Positions 23,307-33,200 of a stretch of DNA of 64,000 nt are shown here, piece after piece. This DNA is from Linanthus parryae (taxonomy: Eukaryota > Streptophyta > Magnoliopsida > Ericales > Polemoniaceae), in contig JALGPY010000013.1 in NCBI GenBank assembly GCA_023055425.1, positions 12,995,735 through 13,059,734 of the forward strand, in the 5' to 3' direction. Made by a program: the position numbers and the translations under genes. Each line of letters opens with the position of its first letter. The stretch's first letter is position 1. The notes beneath the pieces are model-generated. The model did no database searches. It was not told the DNA's origin and saw only the letters and a list, made by a program, of their open reading frames with translations.

Positions 23307-25082
23307 ATGAGCACAAGAAGAGAATATCAAAGAATCAAGATGGCTGGAGGTTCAAAGGTGGTTTCAGAAAATAAGAGGAAGACTGCAGATGATGTGATTC
23401 AAACTATCAGTGGTTATTCTAGTTCCACAACTCCAACTGAAGAGAAAGTTCCTTCTCCTCCAACGAAGAAAAGTAAGAAAGATCTGCCACCAACTTCCAG
23501 CAAGAAGAGGAAGATGGTAGATCAATCTGCTTTAGAAAAACAGCTAGAAGAACAAGTGGCTAGTCCAAAGAAGTTGAAGAAGAAGAAGCCTACAGTTGCT
23601 GACAAGGGAAACGAAAAAGGTGTAGAGGTTGTACAAGATAAAAGCACTGGCAAAGAGTTGCAGATCTATTCAGAAAAGCCTCAATCTCCCGGTAAGAAAC
23701 TTTCTAGCAAGTCGTTTATTTCTCAAACTGCCATATGTTAGTGGTTATATGGTTTTGCTTCTAGACCAGTAGCCTATTGTAGCATGGTTAATATTAACAT
23801 GATGAAAACCATGAATCTGGAGTGTGTTAAGAGATTGAAGAAAATATCTCTTTGGAAAGTTCTAAACCCTCCTAAAGTTGCCTACCCTAGGCTCACTAGG
23901 CTTTTCTATCTGAACATGATGCAACTCAAAACAACTGTTAACCTAGTGATTCAATCCAAAGTTGCTGGGATTACAATGGAGTTAGATCACTTTGAGTTTG
24001 CCAATGTCTTAGGATGCCCAAGAGGTACAACAACGAAAACTATCCCAACAAGGTTATAGCATTGAAACTGGCTAGGGAAGAATTCTATACCTAATGTCTC
24101 TACCTCCTCTAAACAGTTAACACACTCTGTGCTAACTGTTGAAGCCGAAGTTTTGTTCACAATCTTGATGAGGTTTCTAGTGCCTGGGGAGAATTTAAAA
24201 GAGCTGCTGACTGACAGGGTACTGTATTTGATTATGCATGGGTATGAGATTGATCTTCCAACAATTTTGATGGAACACATGCTCTACTCCCAGACCAAAG
24301 AAAGAAAACACCCTTTGCCTTATGCCAATCTGCTTTCAGCATTCTTTCTTCACCTTGACCTTCCTACTGACAGAGAAGAAACCATTACCACTGGTTTTTT
24401 CATGCTTGATGAGAAAGCATTTGAGATAATTGGTGTTGTGAAAATTAGTGATGGTATATGGAAGTTATACTCTGATCTGTCTGAGAAGGATTTGCAATCC
24501 AATAAGTTTCCTAAACCCAAGGCCTTGACTCCTCCTTCAAACCTACCCTCTCAACCTCAAGACCTCTCAATGGTGGTTCAAAGACTTGATATTCTTGAGA
24601 AGGATATAGATAAGCTGAAGGAAAATCAGCATGGGTTTGGCACTGAATTCAAGCAGGTAAAGTATATGGTTGAAAGCATCTTCAAGAGCATCAATGTACT
24701 TAATGTGGAAAAAGAGGTGTCTCAGGTCGCAGAAGGATCAAAGAAGGATGTAGAAGGTTCAACCAGAGATTGTTTCAGTGAGCATACAACTCAGGATGAG
24801 GCTATAGGGGTGGTGGACAAAGGAAAAAAGGTGGTTCAAGAACAGGTTGATGAAGAACAGGAACAAGCTGATGCTGAAAGTCCAGACTCCGGGATGTTGA
24901 TCAAGGATCTAAAGAAAAAGAAAAAGAAACCTGTCATTCTAGAGATAGTAACTGAAGAGAAACTGTTTGAAGAAACTGGTGACGCCGCAGATCAGGAAGA
25001 ACAACAAGATGTTGAGGATAATGAAGAAGATAGTGGAGAAGAAGATGCTGAACCAAAGGGAGATGGAGACCTAACCCCTTAA
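23307..25082 (+). pseudogene. Sirevirus extra (so-called env-like) ORF, broken
   Basis: Three blocks read collinearly: 23307-23741 (144 codons), 23784-24059 and 24129-25082 (317 codons), separated by stops and small shifts. The first block is Lys-rich with KKSKK and KKRK clusters. The middle contains LTRLFYLNM and FANVLGCPRG. The last block has EIDLPTILMEHMLYS, then a coiled coil (RLDILEKDIDKLKENQ) and a Glu/Asp-rich tail. I see no convincing transmembrane helix or signal peptide. The LTRLFYLN and IDLP...EH motifs match the extra ORF of the Athila-like element (ITREFLFN and INIP...EN). Confidence 0.8.
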
Positions 25083-25225
25083 TTCTTTCATATTCTTTCT
25101 TTATTTCTTTTTCAAGGCCCTGAATTTCTCTTCAAAGTCTTGAAAATTCCTATCTTTTCAAACCTTTTTTACTCAGTTTTCCAAAACTTTGATCCAATAT
25201 TTTCTCCTTCTTTTTTGATGAAAGT

Positions 25226-25469
25226 AAAAAAGGGGGAGAAATCTAGTTTTTTTGAATTGTTTACTGTTGTCTGTCTTAGAGATATGGTTTAGATAAATAG
25301 GGTTTGCTGCTAGACTTTGCTACTGTTTTTGTTTGCTAATAAGTTGGATCACTTGGATATATTGTGTTAAATTTTACTATCATGGATTCTGCTATGCTCT
25401 AATGAATATTTCTTGCAGTGAATCAATTCCTAAAAGGATTTTGGTTTTGTCTTTCATCAAGGGGGAGAT
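25226..25469 (+). other. Two polypurine tracts of the Sirevirus
   Basis: AAAAAAGGGGGAGAA lies near 25226-25240 and AAGGGGGAGAT at 25459-25469, the second directly abutting the 3' LTR. Multiple PPTs are a described Sirevirus feature. Confidence 0.8.
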
Positions 25470-26691
25470 TGGAAGTTCAACCTATTTCAAAGGCTTGAAA
25501 CAGGTTTCAAGGGTTTGAAACAAGCACTGAATATTTTGGCATGAACTTAGGGGGAGCTTTTGATTCTATTCTTACTCCTGATATCTTTTGTTTGATTAAA
25601 TGTTACTTGATGATGAAACACAAATCATTCGACTACTCTAAACTATGAATAATCTATCTGTTTGACTCAGTTGTTGTAGGGATATATAGTTTCCTATTTT
25701 GAAGGATTGTTTCCTAATCTATTTGAATGAAGGATGGAAATCAATCTGTCAAACTTATTATGCACAATGATCTGATGTACCTAATGCTTCCGAACCTTCC
25801 AACAAACAAGACCAAGAAAATATCTTTGAAGATACTGAGAAAATAGCCGTTGAGAGAGTTGTTGGAAGAGTCAAAGACTTGCAGATGAATTTTAGGAAAG
25901 TTTGTTAATGAAGATCCTGCATATTTTCAATTCAAACAAGCTGCATAAAGTGGTTTTTGAATGAAGAATTTAGAAGATAAAACAGAGCAATACACTGAGA
26001 CACTCAAACATCACAGAGGATTGACAAGCAACCAAGAAGCAGATCTACATCACTCAATCCAACCATTTGAAGAACACTGCATTCTCACTGAAGACTTAGT
26101 TCTCAATGTTCTTCTCTTTTGATCTTCAATTGTATATCATTTATATATTACTTCCAGTTCTTATTCTCGTGAATTTTCAAGGTGAACAATAGAGAATTCT
26201 TAGTTAATCAGTTAGCTAGAGCGGGTACTAGATAGGTTAGTGAGATTCACAAGTTGTAACAGAGTAAGACATCTATATGTGCTTGAGATCTAGGTCTTAG
26301 CTTTTGATTAATAAGAATTGAGTTGAAAATCCTGCAGGGATTAAGTCCCTGAGGTAGATACGTAGGTCCAAGTGGACTGAACTCTATAAATCACTGTGTC
26401 TCTTGCATTTACTTTGCTGCATTTTACTTAGCTTACAAACTGCTCAAAACAGGTTTTCAGTTCAAGGGCTTGAACCTCATTTCAAGGCCTTGAAAACTAT
26501 CAACTTTCTATTTACTATCTGTTTTGATTCCAAGGACTTCAAACTCATTTCAAGGCCTTGAAATATTTGCTGCACTTCAAAAACTTCTTTTAAACCACTC
26601 TTTTAGCATAAGTTGCAAAAGTTGTCATACTCTAATAAACCCCCCTTCTAGAGTATTGATCCTGTAGTTATTTCTACTGTACTGTCCTTCA
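25470..26691 (+). repeat. 3' LTR of the Sirevirus
   Basis: Starts TGGAAGTTCAACC and ends GTCCTTCA. Perfect palindromes at 26480-26495 and 26548-26563. The 5' LTR palindrome at 5272 falls in a stretch missing from this copy (CAGCTAGTCTGTTTC to CTAG). Many point differences from the 5' LTR. Confidence 0.92.
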
Positions 26692-27030
26692 ACCCCCTTA
26701 ATGTGTCAAATTTTAGTAAACTTGCACTGAAGTTGGGGTATTTCACGAAAAATAGTTTTCGATTTTTGGGGAAAAGTTTTTCCACACACTATGCAAAACA
26801 TGGGGGGGGGGTTAACTAGGGGTATAATAAACTTTTTACTTCGTAAGGGGCATATTTGTATCCAAAACTATTTTCAGTGGCGGACCTCACATCAAAACTA
26901 CAATCATGGCTGTAAGATGATACTTGTAAGTTCGGCTCACTAGAGGTGTCAAAACGTTCTTTCCTAAACTAAAACGGGTGAAAGTGTCTTCAGTCAAACT
27001 CGATGGGGGTGATAGTGTCTTTTATCCAAC
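26692..27030. mobile_element. Right part of the split TIR element
   Basis: Begins with the TSD copy ACCCC and ends with the inverted partner of 5148-5229 (GGTGAAAGTGTCTTCAGTC, then GTGTCTTTTATCC). A G-run lies near 26803-26811. Its right end is about 260 bp before the PEX13 start codon. Confidence 0.7.
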
Positions 27031-27144
27031 AAAATTTGGTGTACTTAAATAAGAAAATACCAAACCTCTGGGTGTGAATGTGTAACTCACCCGTTTGTAA
27101 CAATATACAAATACAGACAATACATAGGGATAATGAGTGCTACT

Positions 27145-27153
27145 ACTATAAAA
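27145..27153 (+). promoter_or_regulatory. Candidate TATA box of PEX13
   Basis: CTATAAAAG about 140 bp before the ATG, followed by a CT-rich leader (TTCTCTCTCCTCTCC) of the kind common in plant 5' UTRs. The transcription start is not known. Confidence 0.4.
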
Positions 27154-27290
27154 GATACCGACGATCGAGGAACCGGCGAATAATTTGGTTGACACTTTTC
27201 TCTCTCCTCTCCGCTGCTCTTCTCTCCTTCTTCTGCCCGTGGACCTTGTGCGGGCAAAGACGCGTCTCTATCTCTTCCTTCTGTATCGCC

Positions 27291-30200
27291 ATGGCGTCTA
27301 ACCCTCAGCCATCGGGTATGTGCAGCGTCAATTACGCTATATCTTAGCTCTCACGATTGTTACAGATTTGATGATTTTGCTGATCTGGGAGCTGGTAATT
27401 CTGATTAGGGTTTTTTCTTGTGTTATTTAAGTATGCTTGTAGTTAGTTATTGAAACGATTCTATCGATTCGCGTCCAATCCATACCTCTCGTGATCTGAT
27501 TGTTTTCTGGTGCTAATTGGGGAATGGAAATTGAAGGCTTTGGAGTTTGAATTTGTTGTTGAAATTTCATTCGCCCTGTTTCAAGGTTCTCTTTATGCGG
27601 ACGAATTTGAGATGCGAGATCAAATATTTAATCAATCAGTAACCGATTCTCTGTGTGAGTGAATTCTGTTTTGGATTATCACAGTTTTCCTTGAGAATTT
27701 TGACCAATGTGTATTTCATGTTCTCCACCTCCACCTAACTGTTGATAATTGTTTATATGGGATCACCTTCATTGCCATCATTTTAAGCTTAAACCCTTTG
27801 TTTACTCCGATTCAAAATAATTGGTTTCAACATAATTAAGCATTTTTTCAGAAATAATCTAGACCCCCAGTGCTGCCACGGGCAACGGCAGAGCTCAACT
27901 TTCTCTCTCTCTCTCTAAAATACCTTTATGGGACCTTAAACTTCCATGCTTTCTGTCACATTGTAGGTGCCAACATCATTAGGAGATGAGAGATTGTTAT
28001 AGGTGCATAAGCAAGGTCTAGCGATTAACATGGTTGCTATTATGTACAATAAATGGTGAACATATGAATATTAGCTTGTGAAGTAGTCGATGACCCATCT
28101 CATCTATCTTAGCAATCCTGATTCTTGGAGTTATTCTCTAATTAGCACATTGTTAGATTTCCTTATAAGTTGCTATAATTTTTGAATTACACTGGGATAT
28201 CGTGAATGTTTCTGTCTTATTTTCTAGGAATTACTTAATTAACTACTTCTTAAACATTCTGTAAAAGCCAAGAGGGCTTCGTAAATTTTGACAGTTGCAT
28301 TGTTTTGTAGGAATTAGGAATTCTTTCTGTCTTACCTTTGTTTGGGTATTTCAAATATTCCATTATTTATCTAAACATACCGTGTAATTTGTGAATCGTA
28401 TGTAATTTGTAATGGAATTCAAGGGACTTCCCCTTGAGGGAAACATTGGAAATCTGTTATAATTATCTGGTGGAGTCAAGAATTTGTCAACGCCCTAAAA
28501 ACAAGGCAAAACTCAAATAAAGGATAGTGGGACTGAGAATCAGGAAAGCGCACATTATGCTCGGTTGGAAAGGATAAATTGTTGTCCTATGTACACTTTC
28601 AAAACTGTGCATTGTTATGCGCGCCTTGATTTGTGTATTTTTTTAGTAGAATAGTTTAATGCAATTAATTTCATGTTATTCTATATCCTGCAGCTAACAG
28701 CCCGCCCCCTAAACCGTGGGAGCAATCTGGGTCCTCATCTGGTCCTACACCTTTTAAACCCCCCTCTCCAGGCAGTACAAGCGATGTTGTTGAGGCCTCT
28801 GGAACAGCGAGGCCCGGTGAAATCGTATCTACCACTCAGAGGAATTCTGCTGTTAACAATACTGCAATTGGGAGGTCTGTACCCACAAGGCCATGGGAAC
28901 AGCAGCAGACATATGGAAGCACGTTAGGAGGTATTTCTTTTTCTTATCTTGCTGATTGGATGTTGTAAAATTACAATGTATAGGTCTTTTCATCAAAAAG
29001 TGTTGTATGATCCATCTATGTGAAATTATGATTAACTTAAGTTCGTAAAAAGAACCTTTCACAAATTGATATTGGATGTACTTCAACACGCTTGGACACA
29101 CACAGCTATATCTTCTGTCGACTAACAAGTTGTGAATTAATTGAATATTTATATTTGCTTTGGCAGTAATGAGAAGTATGGTTTCTTATTAGGTTCGAAT
29201 TATTATCCTAAGTGACTTATTGAACCTTGAATTATTATCTCATGCGACTCCTGGAACCTTATCTTTGACATTGAAAAATGTAGGATATGGTACCGGTTCC
29301 GGTTTAAACACTGTTTCTGGCTATGGGTCTGGAATGTATGGTGGGTCGTATGGTGGATTAGGGGGGTCATACGGTGGTGGTATGGGTTCATATGGCGGGG
29401 GCATGTATGGAAGCAGCATGTATCGTGGAGGCCTTGGTGGGGGACTCTATGGCGGTTCTAGCATGTATGGAGGAGGAATGTACAGTGGTGGCGTAGGAGG
29501 TCAAATGGGCGGCTACGGGATGGGCGGCATGGGAATGGGCATGGGCATGGGGGGTCCTTATGGCAATCAGGATCTCAATGATCCTTTCGGTGCTCCTCCA
29601 TCTCCACCAGGCTTTTGGATGTCTTTCCTACGGGTGGTAAGTCAAGTTTCTATTTATGCCTTTCCTTTTAATACGACTGAGATGTCCTTCCTTCAAATCT
29701 CTATTTTTGTTAGGTTAAAGTAGTGAGGATCACTTATCCATACTGCAAGCATTTAGAATTCATTTTTCCATTGTTGTGGCTTAAATAAAATTTACAGTTT
29801 ACTAATATTGTTGTGTTCTAGCTGTGAACTTATGGTGCAGCATACCTATCTTAACCTCCTAGACAGGTATTTATGGTGTGGGAATCTGTACTTCCGAAAT
29901 TTATTATTGATTGTGGTTGTTAGTTTCGAAGTAATATCGGAGAAAAGCAAGTGAATGCAATACTTCAAAAGAAACTACTCCCTCTGTCCCGTTTATATTG
30001 TCACGCTCTCCTAAAAAGGGAAGTCCCAAAAATATTGTCATACTTTTAAGAAGTTACAAACTCCTTCAGTTTACTAACATGCCCCTCTCTTTCCTACTTT
30101 TTCACTTCCCAAAAAAAAGTAGCATACATGACAAAAGACCATTTAGTAAATTAATCAGTCAACAGCTTCTCCTTAAACTTTGTGAAAATCCACCGAGGTT

Positions 30201-33200
30201 ATTATTTTGGGATGAAGTACATAATATGGGAAGTTGGTAACATTGCGTGTGAGTCAGGCGGATGAGTTAGGGTTCCGGTTGAGTTGCGAACACTTGATTA
30301 GTTATATGCCATCTCACAGCACATTCTTGAAGCAAAGTACAACATAACAAATGTAAAAATAGGCATTTCTTTTGGTCGAGAAGAATTGATCAGCACTTTA
30401 TACTTCATGATTCAATTTGATTCGTGAGTGGCAAAGTTATTTTTTTTTTGTTTATAGTCGAATACTATTTCCCAACATGATGTACACTTGTAAACTACTA
30501 CATTTTGAGAAAACTGAAAAAATAGCTATCCAAAGTTCCGAACACCCTCATAAACATTTAATGAAGTGATCTCGAGCAGTAAACAAGGGGAACAAGATGG
30601 TTGAGAAATTTACATTTCATGCTTAGTGATTTCACTTTGAATTTTCTTAAACCAAATGAAAGAAAAACAAACAACTCTACAGCTGTTCTTAACAAAATAA
30701 ATTTTTGCGAATCGTGTTTTTCTGAGTTTCTTTGGTCAGGTTGAGTGATTTATGTTGAACACTCAACGCCCGAAGGTGAATCTTGCATTGTCTTTGGTTG
30801 ATGTTTGAAGATTCATAATCGTTTAATGTAGAAACTGATATAAATTAAGTGACTATTTTAATTTTACCAGGTCAAAGTTTTGCTTATAACCTTGTCGAAA
30901 GTCAAATAAGATAAAGAGAATGTAAGGAGGGAGTAATAGGCATTTAATTTTGGACTGATAAAGTTTGAAGTAATGAATGAGCAACTTCTTTAAGAGTCAT
31001 GCAATCCTCTCTCAAGTGAGATGTGCAACAATACACGTGTGTGTGTAATCCCAAGGGTAGTTGCTCCTTGGCTTTGCTGCACTATATGCGCTTGTAACCT
31101 GGCCTAGACACCTGAGCCATGGTTAGAGAAAGGAGTTGCCTTTATTTTATATTTTTAGTGTAAAATATAGAACTTCTGATATATAACCTCTATGCAGTAT
31201 GAGTTCTGAACTACTCTGCACTATGTAAGTACATACTGCAGAGTAGTTAAGGCATTATGTAATTTACATACTGCAGAATAGGTAAGTGTCAGAACTCATA
31301 CTTCATGTACCAAAGTGTTAGTGAACCTCTATTGCATAGGGGTTATATGTCAAAAGTTCTAGAATATAAGGTCACCTTGAATTTTGGTAGCATCATTCCG
31401 TGAATGAATATACCTTTATAAATTACAAATTAATTCAAGAAAACTTTATTTCCATTCCTCAAAAAGAAATTAAAACAGCTGTTGTTTCATTTATTTCAAT
31501 TGGACTTGGTCTCATATAAGGATATTTCGTGTTCATTTATTTCAATAGGACTTGGTCTCGTATAAGGATATTTTGTTTGCATGGAAAAGCAATATTGTTT
31601 TTCTTAATCATAGAACTTTATATTACACAACCAAACTAAACTACACACTAAAATATTGATGATTCTTTTGAAATGCAAACCCACCTAACTCCCAAGAGTC
31701 CAATTTGTTTGGTTTTCACACTTTTTTCTGCGAATGAAGATTAGTTTTATCATCGTTAAAAATTGGATCTCAAAAATGCATATGCCGAAAGTTTGTACAA
31801 TCATAACAGTCTTGAAAGACTAAGGTTTGAAAACCCCCAGTAAGTTTGTTAACTTTTCAGATACCCTGAAACAACTATTGACATATAACCCCTATGCAGT
31901 ATAGGTTACATGACACTTTGGTGCTTGCAGTGCGAGTTTTGATTCTTAACTACTCTGCAGTATGTAATTTACTAACATCGCGCCCCAATTACTTAACGAC
32001 ATACTGTATTGGGGTTATATGTCAAAAGTTCTAAAATACATTATCAGTTTGTTATATAGGTGGTTAGGTTGATTAGATTTAAGGTGAAACCATCGACCAA
32101 ACAGCTTTCCGTTTGAATTATTTAATGGCTAAATTCCTTATTATCCACCCCCAAGTTTGGTGAAACTGCCCCAACCCAATCTCCACCACCCCCTGCATAG
32201 AACACAACACACACACCTACACCTACACACCCACATGCACTGCAATAAACCACTTTCATTTAGTTGACTATTATGGCCATTTTGTTGAGGGGTAAAATGG
32301 TATAATTTGCAAAAAGGAACATCACCACCCTCCCCACCGCAGCCACATACATCACCACTTTAAAACCTGGAAGCTGACATACCAAGCCCAGATTGTGGTA
32401 ACAACCACAACAAGACCACCCTACCGCAACCACCACATCCATCCAACCAGACCCCAACTATCACCACCAAATTTAGCTTCCAAACCACCACAATTAATTC
32501 AGCCACAGAGCTACCCTCTTACTCTCTAACCCAGACTCTAGCCACGGATTGGGGTCACCTCAACCTTGGTCGCCATAAATTTCGACGAACAGAACACTTC
32601 CAGTCTTCCACAATTAAACCCGGTGACTAATCTCTCTCGGCTATGTTGCATCGACACTCCAAATATGGCCACGTTCGCGTTTCAGACACCTACGGCACGT
32701 GAAAACGTCCCCGACACTTCGCTGGACGTCTCCGACAGGCCAGGTGGCGTGTCGATTCAAAGCACAGAAAAAATGGCCAGACACGCCTTTGGACACATGG
32801 TAGACACACGTGTCTTAAATCGGTGACATCGTTGGACACCTCTGGAATTTAAGATTTTATGTGTTTTTAGTAGTGTCGTAAATTGGAGATTTGTAGTGTC
32901 TGAATCTATTTATGATTTGATATGTTTCTAGTGACCTAACTTGTTAATGCTTTAATGTCTACTTTATACCGCATTATGACTTTATTTTGGTTGTTAAGTT
33001 GCAACTTGCAACACTGTAAGTTTATCAACTCTGACATTATGTTGCATGATTTAGTATGTTAGAGTTATTTTCATTTAGACCTTTACCTTGATGCGGTGTG
33101 GGCAAATGCCATAAAAGCGTTTGCCGATTTTCCAAAAATTGGCGTTTCGTGCCGTATCCGTACTCGTTTCCGTGTAACATAGTCTCTCGGTTTCCACCTG

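Larger units (their letters stand above)
5230..26691 (+). mobile_element. Sirevirus-type Ty1/copia LTR retrotransposon, decayed and nested
   Basis: LTRs lie at 5230-6474 and 25470-26691, both starting TG and ending CA, flanked by a perfect 5-bp TSD ACCCC (5225-5229 and 26692-26696). Order is LTR, PBS, gag, protease, integrase, RT, RNase H, extra ORF, PPT, LTR. The long gag with two zinc-knuckle sites, the extra ORF after RNase H, several PPT-like runs and palindromes in the LTR are Sirevirus-lineage traits from established knowledge. The LTRs differ by many substitutions and indels and every coding region is broken, so it is old. An 11.2-kb Athila-like element interrupts the RT. Confidence 0.93.

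Noticed and set aside
29220..29283. In-frame extension upstream of PEX13 exon 3
   Set aside because: The AG at 29282-29283 gives a phase-correct splice to exon 2, so the upstream codons are intron.
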